Positions 49,936 through 58,760 of a DNA stretch of 64,000 bases are shown piece by piece. The stretch is from Paenibacillus sp. CF384 (GTDB taxonomy: Bacteria; Bacillota; Bacilli; Paenibacillales; Paenibacillaceae). The notes under the pieces were generated by a model. It was given only the letters and a program-made list of their open reading frames with translations. It searched no databases and had not been told where the DNA came from. The stretch is taken from contig NZ_FNNV01000016.1 of assembly GCF_900106745.1 (NCBI RefSeq), positions 123,472 to 187,471 on the forward strand, given 5' to 3'. Position 1 is the first letter of the stretch. Each line of letters starts with the position of its first letter. A program made the position numbers and the translations under genes.

Positions 49936-50922
49936 ATGAATAAACGCACCATACCGGGAACGCCGCTCGAGGCTTCCGTTATCTGTCTTGGAACGTCCGC
50001 TTATGGCGGTACACTGCCGAAGGAAGAGGCTATGGAGCTGCTGGATCTATTCACGGAGCTCGGGGGCAATTTTCTGGATACGGCCAATGTCTATGAGGAT
50101 TGGCTTGGCAAAGGAAAGAGCACGAGTGAACGTACGCTCGGGGAGTGGCTCCAATTGCGCGGCGGCAGAGACAAGATCATCCTCGCGACTAAGGGCGGCC
50201 ATCCGGATCTGCACTCGATGTCCGTGTCCCGGCTAAGCAAGGAAGAGATCATTCACGATCTCGAACAGAGCCTCCGGCATTTGCAAACGGACTATATTGA
50301 TTTGTACTGGCTGCACAGAGATGACCCGTCGATTCCCGCAGGGGAAATTATCGAAACGCTGCATGAACAAGTGGCCGCAGGCAAGATTCGCGCGTTCGGC
50401 TGCTCGAATTGGAGTGCCCGGCGTATCGAGGAAGCACGCCAATATGCAGAGCGCAGAGGGATTGCGAGCTTCGCGGCGAGCCAGCCTCTGTGGAACCTCG
50501 CGGTGCTCAACGAGGGGATCATTGCGGATCCGACCGTTGCGATCATGGACGAGAAGTCGCTCGCCTATTACAAGGAGATCGGCATGGCGGTTGTGCCTTT
50601 CTCTTCGCAGGCGAACGGGTTCTTTGGCGGACGCTACTTCAGAGGGCAGGACATTCAGATGGGCGGCAGCGGGCATATTGTCAAAGCGCATTATTTCAAC
50701 GATGCCAGCTTCGACCGGCTGGATCGCGCGAAGCAGCTTGCGGAGGAGCTTGGTACAACGGCCTCGCGCATCGCGCTCGCCTATCTGACTTCGCAGCCGA
50801 TTCCGGTCTTCCCGATTGCCGGAGCGAATAAGCGGGCATATATGCTGGATAGCTGCGCGGCCGGAACGTTGTCTCTGACGAAGGAACAGCTGCTGTTCTT
50901 GACGGGCGGAAGTCCTATGTAA
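49936..50922 (+). CDS. Aldo/keto reductase
   Basis: 328 residues, AKR (beta/alpha)8 barrel. Motifs: GGNFLDTANVYEDWLGKGKSTSERTLGEWL with the catalytic D/Y, KGGH for the Lys, and YLTSQPIPVFPIAGANK at the cofactor end. It reduces sugar aldehydes or oxidises alcohols with NAD(P)H. ATG 49936 has GGGGAGG eight bases upstream; GTG 49930 would be too close. Last gene of the glycan locus, probably acting on a released monosaccharide. Confidence 0.9.
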   Translation: MNKRTIPGTPLEASVICLGTSAYGGTLPKEEAMELLDLFTELGGNFLDTANVYEDWLGKGKSTSERTLGEWLQLRGGRDKIILATKGGHPDLHSMSVSRLSKEEIIHDLEQSLRHLQTDYIDLYWLHRDDPSIPAGEIIETLHEQVAAGKIRAFGCSNWSARRIEEARQYAERRGIASFAASQPLWNLAVLNEGIIADPTVAIMDEKSLAYYKEIGMAVVPFSSQANGFFGGRYFRGQDIQMGGSGHIVKAHYFNDASFDRLDRAKQLAEELGTTASRIALAYLTSQPIPVFPIAGANKRAYMLDSCAAGTLSLTKEQLLFLTGGSPM

Positions 50923-50992
50923 TGGAGAAGCCTCGTTTCAGGTGATGCACTCGGCCACACTCAGCATGAGGCGCATCAACAAACCCCGCGAT

Positions 50993-51175
50993 TGTTGCAT
51001 AAAAGGCAACATTACTCCCTCCAATGGGCGATGGAGCCACTTTTGTTGCACAAAAGGCAGCATTTGCGTAGAGATGGAGCGCCCAGGGGGCGTTTTGGGC
51101 GGAAATGCTGCATTATGCGCAACATTTCCGTAGATTCTACTGTAAAAAGTCGCTTTTGTTGCATAAACTGCAACA
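50993..51175. repeat. Array 4: four TGTTGC/GCAACA hairpins
   Basis: 50993-51011 (TGTTGC, ATAAAAG, GCAACA), 51044-51062 (TGTTGC, ACAAAAG, GCAGCA), 51101-51129 (GGAAATGCTGC with GCGCAACATTTCC) and 51157-51175 (TGTTGCA, TAAAC, TGCAACA). Same element as array 3, with slightly different loops. 50923-50992 and 51176-51265 show nothing further. Confidence 0.82.
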
Positions 51176-51265
51176 CTTTCCGGGGGGAACGTCAGTCAGA
51201 TGGACCATTCTACCGTGCAAAAGCGCGGTCAGCTGTCACAGTACTCGCCAAAAGGGCTGGCCCCA

Positions 51266-51303
51266 AAATGGCGTCACAGGTTTCATACCTGTGGCGCCAT
51301 TTC
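51266..51303. terminator. Bidirectional terminator
   Basis: AAATGGCGTCACAGGT pairs with ACCTGTGGCGCCATTT around TTCAT, between convergent genes. Confidence 0.88.
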
Positions 51304-51329
51304 TCGTCTTTGGTCATCTGCGGCCTTCT

Positions 51330-52982
51330 TCAGTTCAGCACCGTATCTCTGTATTCTTGCGGAGCCAGACCGGCTGCACGTTTAAACATGCGCGTGAAGT
51401 AGGAAGGGGATTCAAACCCGACGGCATGGGCAATATCGTGAATTTTAATCAAGGGGTCCAGCAGCAGCAGCTCTTTGGCACGATTCATTCGAAGGTTGAA
51501 GATGTAGGCCGTAATGGATTCGCCGCTCTCTTGTTTGAAGAGCCGAGACAGATAATTGGGATTCAAGTGTACGATTTCGGATAGATGGGTGATGGAGAGA
51601 TCACCGGATAAATGGTGCTGGATGTAAGTGTGAATGCTCCTGACAATCACATGCGTATGTTTGGTGCGGAGCTTGTCTTTAAAGCGCAGGAATCGTTGCG
51701 AGAATTGCAAGAGCATCGCTTCCAGCTTCGACCAGGAGGAGAGACCCTTCATGTGGAACAGCAGCTCCATATCCATGGAGGGAAGATCGTCATCACACAT
51801 GCCGATGCGATTACAGCAGGAGATCATCATAAGGGCGAGCAGATAATAGATTTCATAAGTAGTGCTCTGTGAATGGGGCCGGGTTGCGGTTACCGAATGA
51901 AGCAAGGAGCGAAGCTGCGACTGAAAAAGCTCATGTTGGCCGCTCTCGAGAAGGGTCTCAAGCTCGGTGACTTTGCGCCGAAAGGCGTTTAAAGAGAAGG
52001 AGGAAGAGGGCAGTCCATGTCTTCGCTGTTCGACATCGATCATTAGCATCTCGTCGTCTGCGCCTAGTCCCAGGTTCATTTTGCGCTGAAGTTGATCAAA
52101 GGTTTCAGCAGCATGACACCATGTAATCGGAGTGGATTGCACGATGAAGGAACAGGGCAGGTTCAGCATTTCTTTCGTATGTATTTGTACGGATTCGATA
52201 TTTCCGTGGATAAATGCAGCCAATGAGATACGGTTCTCATCGTATTCTTGTTCGGCAGACTCCTTCGGTTGAATGAGCCATAACCAGCGGTCTGCTTCGA
52301 TTTGAACACGCATTAGGTTTGCCTTATGTCTGAGCAGCTCATCGGCAATATTGTTTACGGCATACAAGAGAAGCGTGCGATCGGGTCCGGAATAGGGTTT
52401 GTTCCACTGATCCACTCTGCCCATCACGAGGTAGAAGCGGTCAGCTAGATTTACGGGCATGTGCAGCTCGGATAAGGAATCCGCTGAGGGGGGAGCGGGT
52501 TTATGACCATGAAACATGTTCAGCAGCAGCTCTTTCTGAAGAATGGGAAGGGATGCCCTGTACTGCAGCTTGGCCTGTTCGAAGAAGCTCGTATGATCCA
52601 TATCGAGCTTGATTTGCTCGCAGGCTCTTCGCACCGCTTGAATAAGGGGGCGGTCGCCTTCTGTTTTCAACACGTAATCGACACTGCCGTTACGAAGCGC
52701 GGACTGGGCGTAAGCGAAATCGGTGTAAGCGGTCAAGAAGATCACTTTGCAGCGCGGCCAGTTGTTTCTGACAATCGCTTGCAGCTCAATTCCGTTCTTC
52801 CCCGGCATCTGAATATCGGTCACAATAATATCGATTCGAATCCGTTTCATCCAATCCAGCGCTTCATCCGCGGAGTCTGAGCCATAGACATCCAAGCTCA
52901 TTTCAGGTGCCAATTCCTCGAACAATTCGCATAGTCCGCGTACGATAATGGGTTCATCGTCGACAATCAAGAGTCGGAGCAT
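51330..52982 (-). CDS. Second YesN-like AraC-type response regulator, without adjacent kinase
   Basis: 550 residues. Receiver domain with DDE at 8-10 and D56 in IVTDIQMPGKNG, then a ~300-residue linker and an AraC double HTH at the C-terminus (SITHLSEIVHLNPNYLSRLFKQESG and IAHAVGFESPSYFTRMFKRAAG). It is similar in layout to the regulator at 48274. No histidine kinase gene neighbours it. It is divergent from the secreted glycoside hydrolase at 53160 and probably controls it. Confidence 0.92.
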   Translation of the reverse strand: MLRLLIVDDEPIIVRGLCELFEELAPEMSLDVYGSDSADEALDWMKRIRIDIIVTDIQMPGKNGIELQAIVRNNWPRCKVIFLTAYTDFAYAQSALRNGSVDYVLKTEGDRPLIQAVRRACEQIKLDMDHTSFFEQAKLQYRASLPILQKELLLNMFHGHKPAPPSADSLSELHMPVNLADRFYLVMGRVDQWNKPYSGPDRTLLLYAVNNIADELLRHKANLMRVQIEADRWLWLIQPKESAEQEYDENRISLAAFIHGNIESVQIHTKEMLNLPCSFIVQSTPITWCHAAETFDQLQRKMNLGLGADDEMLMIDVEQRRHGLPSSSFSLNAFRRKVTELETLLESGQHELFQSQLRSLLHSVTATRPHSQSTTYEIYYLLALMMISCCNRIGMCDDDLPSMDMELLFHMKGLSSWSKLEAMLLQFSQRFLRFKDKLRTKHTHVIVRSIHTYIQHHLSGDLSITHLSEIVHLNPNYLSRLFKQESGESITAYIFNLRMNRAKELLLLDPLIKIHDIAHAVGFESPSYFTRMFKRAAGLAPQEYRDTVLN

Positions 52983-53159
52983 GCCACCCCTCCATATACC
53001 AGTATTTGTTTATATTATGAGGGAAACGAAAGAAGTAATCATACGGCAAGAATAGTGGGAATCCTATTATTTTAGTTCGGGAAAATAGGAATATAATGGG
53101 ATTTAGAGAGGGGGACAACGTTTGTAAGAGTCGCACATTGAGAATGGAGGAGGTCATTT

Positions 53160-56100
53160 ATGTATGGAATCCGAAGGTTAGTGCCCGCAACACTCATCAT
53201 GTGTCTTGCCTTACTGACTGTATTCTCTCCACTGGGACCGGCCAATACGGCTTACGCGGTCGACCCGAAGCTCACGCTGACAGCATCCATGGTCGTGAAT
53301 GAATCCGGATTAGGCACAGCCGGCATGTTGGTGGATGAACAGAGTGCTGCGGGCAACCCGCTTGGAGGTGCAGGAGGCAGCACGAACACGTATTGGCATC
53401 CGGGATGGACGGCCAGCACCTATCCTGCAAGCGCATACATCGACTTGGGCCAGTCCTATACCTTGAGCGCCATCTATTTGTTTGACCATGAAGGTGCAGG
53501 AAACTATACCGTATCCTCAGGATCGCCGGGGAATTGGACGCCGCTCTTTACCGATCCGCTAACCGGATATTTGGCGTGGAACGCACATGCTGTGAATGTA
53601 TCCACGCGTTATGTCCGCGTGACGATGCTGACCGATCAATCGAAGATGTCTGAAATCGTGATCTATGGCTCTTCGGGCTCGGGCGGTGCGGATACAACCG
53701 CACCTGCTGCAGTAGCGAATTTGGCTGCCGGCTCGCCTACTACCACCTTGGCTACCCTTAGTTGGACTTCCCCGGGAGATGATGGAAGCACAGGTACCGC
53801 CTCCTCCTACGACATACGCTACAGCACATCAACCATTACAACGGCTAACTGGGGCAGTGCCACGCAAGTGAGCGGCGAACCGATGCCTGCTGCTTCGGGT
53901 ACCAGCCAGTCCATGAGCATTACGGGCTTAACGGCAAGCACGACTTATTATTTTGCTATTCGCACGAATGATGAGGTTCCTAATCTATCGGCCCTATCCA
54001 ATATTGCAAGCATCACCACGTCCAGCAGCGGAGGCGGAGGCACGGGTACGAAGATCACGCTCTCCCCGGCGATGCTCACCAATGAATCCGGTTTAGGCAG
54101 CGCGGAGCTTCTGGTAGATGAGCAGACGCTGGCAGGAAATCCGCTAGGCGGAGCGGGTGGTAATCCGGCTACGTACTGGCACCCGGGCTGGAATCCGAGT
54201 TCTTATCCCGCCAGTGTCACGATTGACTTGGGTCAATCCTATCAGCTCAGCCATATCTATCTGTACGACCACCAAGGTTCGGGAAGTTATGGGGTATTTT
54301 CAGGTACGCCCGGCATCTGGACTTCCTTGTTCACGGATGGATTGACGAATTATCTGGTCTGGAATCCGCATGCTGTTAACGTGAATACCCGTTACCTTCG
54401 ATTGACCATGGGCTCTCTGGATGCCAAAATGGCTGAAATCGTGCTCTACGGCACAGCGAGCGGGGGCGGCGGTCCGGATACAACACCTCCTGGCGCTGTC
54501 ACGAATCTGGCCAAAGGAACCGTATCTTCCACCTCGGTGACGCTGCAGTGGACGGCGCCGGGGGATGACGGTGCGGCAGGTTATGCCTCTTCCTACGATG
54601 TTCGTTTCAGCACGGCGCCAATTACAGCAAGCAATTGGAGCAACGCGACGCAGGCTAATAATGAGCCTATTCCGGGAACGCCGGGTTCTGCGCAATCGTT
54701 CAGCGTAACGGGGCTTCAGCCGCAGGTGCTCTATTATTTTGCCATGAAGACAACCGATGATGTCGGGCTCATCTCTGCGCTCTCCAATGTCGTGAACGCG
54801 ACTACCTCGGCTCCAAGCGCAAACTGCGGGCCTTACGCACCGAGAGTTCAACATACCGTGGATAAATTCCTTGGCGTGAATGGATTTAATGATGTACCGG
54901 TTGATATTCAGAGCGTAGGCGGCGCCTTGCGCGAATACCACCCTTGGCCATGGGATGAAACCAACTCCGCTCCCTATCCGAACAATTTGCTGAAGTTTAA
55001 TCCGAGCTACTCCGGCGATCCATGGAACTTCGACAATGTCTATGCCACGCATAAAGCAGCAGGCATAGATGTCAGTCCGGTCATCTGGCAAACGCCGAAC
55101 TTCATTGCTTGGGGGCATGAAGATAAGCCGGTTTATCCGGCAGGGGCAAGTACGACGAGCCCGAATTCGTATGTGGCCAAAGCCGAGCATATGTACCAGT
55201 TTGTTGCCCGCTATGGCAGTCAAACGGTTCCGGATGCGAACCTCAAATTAGCGCCGGATCAACCAAGATTGAGCGGCTTGAATTCGGTACGCTACTTTGA
55301 GAACTGGAATGAGCCCGACAAGAACTGGATGGGCGCAGCCGCGCAATTCTCGCCGGCAGAGCTCGCAGCGATGTCGAGCGCGGACTTCGACGCCAATTGC
55401 CGCAGCATGGCGAACGCCGATAAGCTTGGCGTGAAGAACGCAGATCCGACTGCCCGCATGGTTATGGGCGGCTTGTTCCAGATTGATGTTCCTTTCTTGG
55501 ATGGCATGAAGGCCTGGGCTTCGGCTAATCGTGAAGACGGCAAGCTGCCGCTTGATGTCATTAACGTCCATCACTACAGCAGCTCGGCCGCTTGCTGCTC
55601 GGGCAACGGCATTAGTCCGGAGGCCGACAACCTGAAAGGCAGATTGCAAGCCTTAACGGCATGGCGCGATACGAATGAACCCGATAAGGAAGTTTGGTTC
55701 TCCGAATTCGGATGGGGGACCAAAGCGGGCAACTGGATGTATGCACCTCCGATTGGTCCTTACAGCAGCCTAGAGGTGCAGGGCATGTGGACGATTCGTG
55801 CGTACATGGCTGGACTAGCGGCAGGCGTAGATCGCATGCATTATTACGCGATCCGCGATTCCAATCCGTTCTCGTCGCAGTGGGATTTGACAACAGGATT
55901 GACTTACTTCTGCTCGGCTTGGTCCGGCTGCGACATTAATCAATACACAGCTGCAGGTTACACCCAGTATCAGAAGAAGCCGGCCTGGTATTATATCAAC
56001 ACGTTGAAGAATCGCTTGACCGGCATGCGATTCAATGGCGAGCAAGCATCCGGCAACAGCAACGTGCTCATTTATAAAATCAAGCATCCTACAACAGGAG

Positions 56101-56309
56101 CTGGTGCTTATGTCGTGTGGGCGCCTACAAGCAACAACACGGTCGTCTCGAATTATCAGCTCACCGTGAGCGGTGCGACATCCGCTACCTTGGTGCAGCT
56201 GAACGAGAGCAGTACGGGCAATGCCTCGTCGCTTACGATATCCGCAGGCAAGGTAACCGTGAACGTTGCCGAGAAGCCGGTCCTTATTATGGTCAATAGC
56301 ATGCCTTAA
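53160..56309 (+). CDS. Large secreted multidomain glycoside hydrolase (clan GH-A-like)
   Basis: 1,049 residues. Signal peptide (~1-34), then two repeated discoidin-like (F5/8 C, CBM32-like) modules (~35-175 and ~300-435), each followed by a fibronectin type III module (~180-290 and ~445-545). The catalytic region spans ~555-1045. FENWNEPDKNW carries a probable acid/base Glu and WFSEFGWGT a probable nucleophile Glu, the usual clan-A layout; the exact family (GH39-like or another) is not certain. GGAGGAGG precedes ATG 53160. It binds and cuts an external polysaccharide. A terminator follows. Confidence 0.85.
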   Translation: MYGIRRLVPATLIMCLALLTVFSPLGPANTAYAVDPKLTLTASMVVNESGLGTAGMLVDEQSAAGNPLGGAGGSTNTYWHPGWTASTYPASAYIDLGQSYTLSAIYLFDHEGAGNYTVSSGSPGNWTPLFTDPLTGYLAWNAHAVNVSTRYVRVTMLTDQSKMSEIVIYGSSGSGGADTTAPAAVANLAAGSPTTTLATLSWTSPGDDGSTGTASSYDIRYSTSTITTANWGSATQVSGEPMPAASGTSQSMSITGLTASTTYYFAIRTNDEVPNLSALSNIASITTSSSGGGGTGTKITLSPAMLTNESGLGSAELLVDEQTLAGNPLGGAGGNPATYWHPGWNPSSYPASVTIDLGQSYQLSHIYLYDHQGSGSYGVFSGTPGIWTSLFTDGLTNYLVWNPHAVNVNTRYLRLTMGSLDAKMAEIVLYGTASGGGGPDTTPPGAVTNLAKGTVSSTSVTLQWTAPGDDGAAGYASSYDVRFSTAPITASNWSNATQANNEPIPGTPGSAQSFSVTGLQPQVLYYFAMKTTDDVGLISALSNVVNATTSAPSANCGPYAPRVQHTVDKFLGVNGFNDVPVDIQSVGGALREYHPWPWDETNSAPYPNNLLKFNPSYSGDPWNFDNVYATHKAAGIDVSPVIWQTPNFIAWGHEDKPVYPAGASTTSPNSYVAKAEHMYQFVARYGSQTVPDANLKLAPDQPRLSGLNSVRYFENWNEPDKNWMGAAAQFSPAELAAMSSADFDANCRSMANADKLGVKNADPTARMVMGGLFQIDVPFLDGMKAWASANREDGKLPLDVINVHHYSSSAACCSGNGISPEADNLKGRLQALTAWRDTNEPDKEVWFSEFGWGTKAGNWMYAPPIGPYSSLEVQGMWTIRAYMAGLAAGVDRMHYYAIRDSNPFSSQWDLTTGLTYFCSAWSGCDINQYTAAGYTQYQKKPAWYYINTLKNRLTGMRFNGEQASGNSNVLIYKIKHPTTGAGAYVVWAPTSNNTVVSNYQLTVSGATSATLVQLNESSTGNASSLTISAGKVTVNVAEKPVLIMVNSMP

Positions 56310-56312
56310 CAG

Positions 56313-56356
56313 AAAACGGCTGCACCGGATGGCATTCATCCCGTGCAGCCGTTTAT
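56313..56356. terminator. Bidirectional terminator
   Basis: AAACGGCTGCACCGGATG pairs with CATCCCGTGCAGCCGTTT around GCATT. Confidence 0.88.
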
Positions 56357-56369
56357 TCGTTGCCTTCCA

Positions 56370-56999
56370 TCACGCGGATGGCGAAGCGAGGATGGCGCGT
56401 TCAAACGTACGTACCAGCTCAGCGCTGTACGTTTCCATGTCCACTTGCGCGATTAGATTCGGGTTCACCAAATACTCGCCGATGGCGCCTTGAATGGTGC
56501 TTGCCATGATGAGGACGTTGAACGCGCAGAACTCGCCTGCTGCTTGCCCATCGAACAAGATCTGCTGGAGCCGGGCAAGCATGGGATCGTCCTCGTCGTC
56601 GCCAATCTTGTAATAGGGCACATTATCCGGCGTCCGTGCGTGAAATACAATTTCGATCAGCGCCGTGTTATGTTGGGGCCGAGTGCCTTGATAGGCAATG
56701 CTGGCGTAAATATACGCACGAAGCTTCTCCGTAGCAGTCGCCGCGGTGGCCGTTCTATTCAGCACATAGGAGGACGATTCCTGAACGAGCATCATCAGCG
56801 TATGGTCCATCAGATCGTTCTTGTCTTTAAAATGATACGAAATAAGCGCCGTGCTGATACCGGCTCTCTTAGCGATTTGGGCGAGGCTGGCATTCACATA
56901 ACCGATCTCATCGAGCGTAGTGATGGCCGCGTTCATGATTTGCGTCCTTCTTGCTTCGGTTATGAACGACTGCTTCTCGCCCTCCTTACGTTCAGTCAT
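56370..56999 (-). CDS. TetR family regulator
   Basis: 209 residues. HTH at ~20-65 (AAITTLDEIGYVNASLAQIAKRAGISTALISYHFKDKNDLM), helical C-terminal domain. The ATG overlaps the end of the upstream membrane-protein gene by eight bases, so both are on one transcript from the promoter at 57601. It is most likely an autoregulator of this two-gene operon; a GATTAAGTAATC palindrome lies just after the -10. Confidence 0.9.
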   Translation of the reverse strand: MTERKEGEKQSFITEARRTQIMNAAITTLDEIGYVNASLAQIAKRAGISTALISYHFKDKNDLMDHTLMMLVQESSSYVLNRTATAATATEKLRAYIYASIAYQGTRPQHNTALIEIVFHARTPDNVPYYKIGDDEDDPMLARLQQILFDGQAAGEFCAFNVLIMASTIQGAIGEYLVNPNLIAQVDMETYSAELVRTFERAILASPSA

Positions 57000-57498
57000 C
57001 CTTGTTCTCCTTCGGTGGTGTTGATTTGGATTTCGCGTTGGTACGTATGAGGATCAGCGTAATTATAACCAAGATTAGTGCGATATTAATGAGCAATTTC
57101 CCGGAGGATACCTCCAGATCCTTGAAAAAATCGACAACCGATCCATCGAGAAGCCTGCGTGCAATTGTTCCGATGAACACAACGATGACAATCAGCAAGC
57201 GTATCGCAAGTGTAATGGGCACGATGGCAATCGCCAGCTCCAGCACATCGCGGCCTGCTGCATTGCGGATGAACAGCATCACTGCCGCCAGCCAGCTCAT
57301 GGCACCGCCAAGCAGAAGCGCGATCGGGGTGATCCATTCATACCAATGAAAGTCAGGGGAATCCCATGAATTTCGGAAGATCAGCCAGGTGACCAGTGGG
57401 TAAGCAATACCGGCTAATACAGCGAGCAGACCCAGTGTGTTTAGAGGGAGCGATCTCCAGCCGGTTGAGGATGGGATTTCTTTGATGGGTTTGTTCAT
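56992..57498 (-). CDS. Four-helix membrane protein co-transcribed with TetR
   Basis: 168 residues with four hydrophobic segments (~22-40, ~57-75, ~88-112, ~132-150) and a charged tail (KSKSTPPKENKDD). I do not recognise a family. First gene of the operon; the TetR gene starts inside its last codons. It is the probable target of the regulator; a role in envelope stress or small-molecule resistance is possible but not shown. Confidence 0.7.
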   Translation of the reverse strand: MNKPIKEIPSSTGWRSLPLNTLGLLAVLAGIAYPLVTWLIFRNSWDSPDFHWYEWITPIALLLGGAMSWLAAVMLFIRNAAGRDVLELAIAIVPITLAIRLLIVIVVFIGTIARRLLDGSVVDFFKDLEVSSGKLLINIALILVIITLILIRTNAKSKSTPPKENKDD

Positions 57499-57558
57499 TG
57501 GACATTCTCCTTTTTATTATACGGATTATCAATGTGCTGAGCATTTAATCAAAAAACT

Positions 57559-57601
57559 GATTACTTAATCAAATTTTAGTGGAGATGGTCTCCAATGTCA
57601 A
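57559..57601 (-). promoter_or_regulatory. Strong promoter and palindromic operator of the membrane protein/tetR operon
   Basis: Minus strand: TTGACA (57601-57596), 17 bases, TAAAAT (57578-57573). GATTAAGTAATC at 57570-57559, a palindrome with five-base arms, follows at the likely transcription start. Confidence 0.65.
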
Positions 57602-57619
57602 TTCGATCCACAAAATAAA

Positions 57620-57661
57620 GAAAGCCGTGTGCTTCTCTTCATGAGAGCACCCGGCTTTCTT
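57620..57661 (-). terminator. Terminator after the VOC gene
   Basis: AAAGCCG-GTGCT-CTC pairs with GAG-AGCAC-CGGCTTT with small mismatches; T-rich on the minus strand. Confidence 0.7.
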
Positions 57662-57663
57662 GG

Positions 57664-58110
57664 TTATGAACGAGCAGCCAACGTGGCTCCCCATGCTGTG
57701 GGGTCCACGTCTTTGACATGTTGTGAGAAGAGCCATAAGTGGTTTTCAATGTCCACTGCTGCATATTGGCGCTCCCCGTATTCCGTTTCGAAGAGCTCCT
57801 CGACAATGCGTGCTCCGGCGGTTTTTGAATGATTGTAATGCTCTTCTATGTCGGTCACGAAGAGCATTAATGACTGTGTCGCTGCTCCAAGCTTGATCGG
57901 ACTGGCTGTGAGCTGGTCGATACTCTTCAGCATGACCCATACATCACCGAGGTAGATCATCGCTCCATGCAGCTGCCCGTTCGGAAGCTCGAAGCGGAAA
58001 TGTTCTTGAAATCCGAAGGTTTGGTTTACCCAAGTCAGCGCCTCAGCGACATTCTCATAGTAAAGATGCGGCAATACTTGGTTAGTTGGTACTGAGCGGT
58101 TGTGGATCAT
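57664..58110 (-). CDS. VOC (glyoxalase/bleomycin-resistance) family protein, PhnB-like
   Basis: 148 residues, two beta-alpha-beta-beta-beta modules: PHLYYENVAEALTWVNQTFGFQE and MLFVTDIEEHYNHSKTAGARIVEEL. Such proteins bind small ligands or metals in the cytoplasm; the role of this one is unknown. AGGAGG precedes the ATG at 58110. Monocistronic. Confidence 0.87.
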   Translation of the reverse strand: MIHNRSVPTNQVLPHLYYENVAEALTWVNQTFGFQEHFRFELPNGQLHGAMIYLGDVWVMLKSIDQLTASPIKLGAATQSLMLFVTDIEEHYNHSKTAGARIVEELFETEYGERQYAAVDIENHLWLFSQHVKDVDPTAWGATLAARS

Positions 58111-58221
58111 AACGAGAATCCTCCTTTTTGCTGCATGGCAGCCGGATGCAGGGGCATTGCATGATTCAAGTGTGCGATGGATATAATGTCGAGAAATTTG
58201 TAACGAGAAGGGGCGGATGAG

Positions 58222-58635
58222 CTGGATACAGTCGTAATCGTTAAAATTGCGCCTGAGGCGAGTGAATATATTGCCTTGCGTTTAGCTGCCGGTTTAAGTC
58301 CGAGGGACGAGGCAGCAGCAAGCATTGCGCTGAAGAACTCTATTTATGCGGTTTCGCTGCGGGTCTCAGGAAGACTTGTTGGAATGGGCAGAATCATTGG
58401 CGATGGCGGCTGTTTTTATCAAGTGGTCGATATTGCCGTTGATCCTGCATTTCAAGGCAGAGGCTTGGGCAAACAGATCATGACAGAACTGATGAATGAT
58501 ATGGATGCTCATGCGCCGGCCGGCGCGTATGTGAGCTTGCTCGCCGATGTACCGGCAGACAGATTATACCAGAAATTCGGCTTTACATATACGGCACCGC
58601 AATCGCTTGGCATGTTTAAGAATTACCCGTTATAA
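58222..58635 (+). CDS. GNAT family N-acetyltransferase with no standard start codon
   Basis: About 137 residues. The acetyl-CoA motif DIAVDPAFQGRGLGKQIM is intact, and the C-terminal YQKFGFTYTAPQSLGM fits YitH/PhnO-like acetyltransferases. The family's first strand is encoded upstream of the first standard in-frame start (TTG 58276), but between the upstream stop at 58201 and that TTG there is no ATG, GTG or TTG. I place the start at CTG 58222, eight bases after AAGGGG. The ATG at 58217 is in another frame. A CTG start or a small frameshift are both possible. Confidence 0.75.
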   Translation: MDTVVIVKIAPEASEYIALRLAAGLSPRDEAAASIALKNSIYAVSLRVSGRLVGMGRIIGDGGCFYQVVDIAVDPAFQGRGLGKQIMTELMNDMDAHAPAGAYVSLLADVPADRLYQKFGFTYTAPQSLGMFKNYPL

Positions 58636-58760
58636 GCAAGCAGCTGTACGAAACAGACAAACCTTTACCCCGAAGAAGCATAATGGAAAATAGGTATTGG
58701 GTATAGTAAGGGCTGTGGCAAATCATGCTCACTACATCCAAAAGGAAGGTGTCTTGTTAC

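Noticed and set aside
51101..51129. Fur or LexA-type operator
   Set aside because: The palindrome belongs to the TGTTGC repeat family and lies between gene 3' ends, not in a promoter.
54300..55223. 307-codon minus-strand frame over the secreted hydrolase
   Set aside because: Antisense to a strongly supported multidomain gene; Arg/Cys-rich and without motifs.
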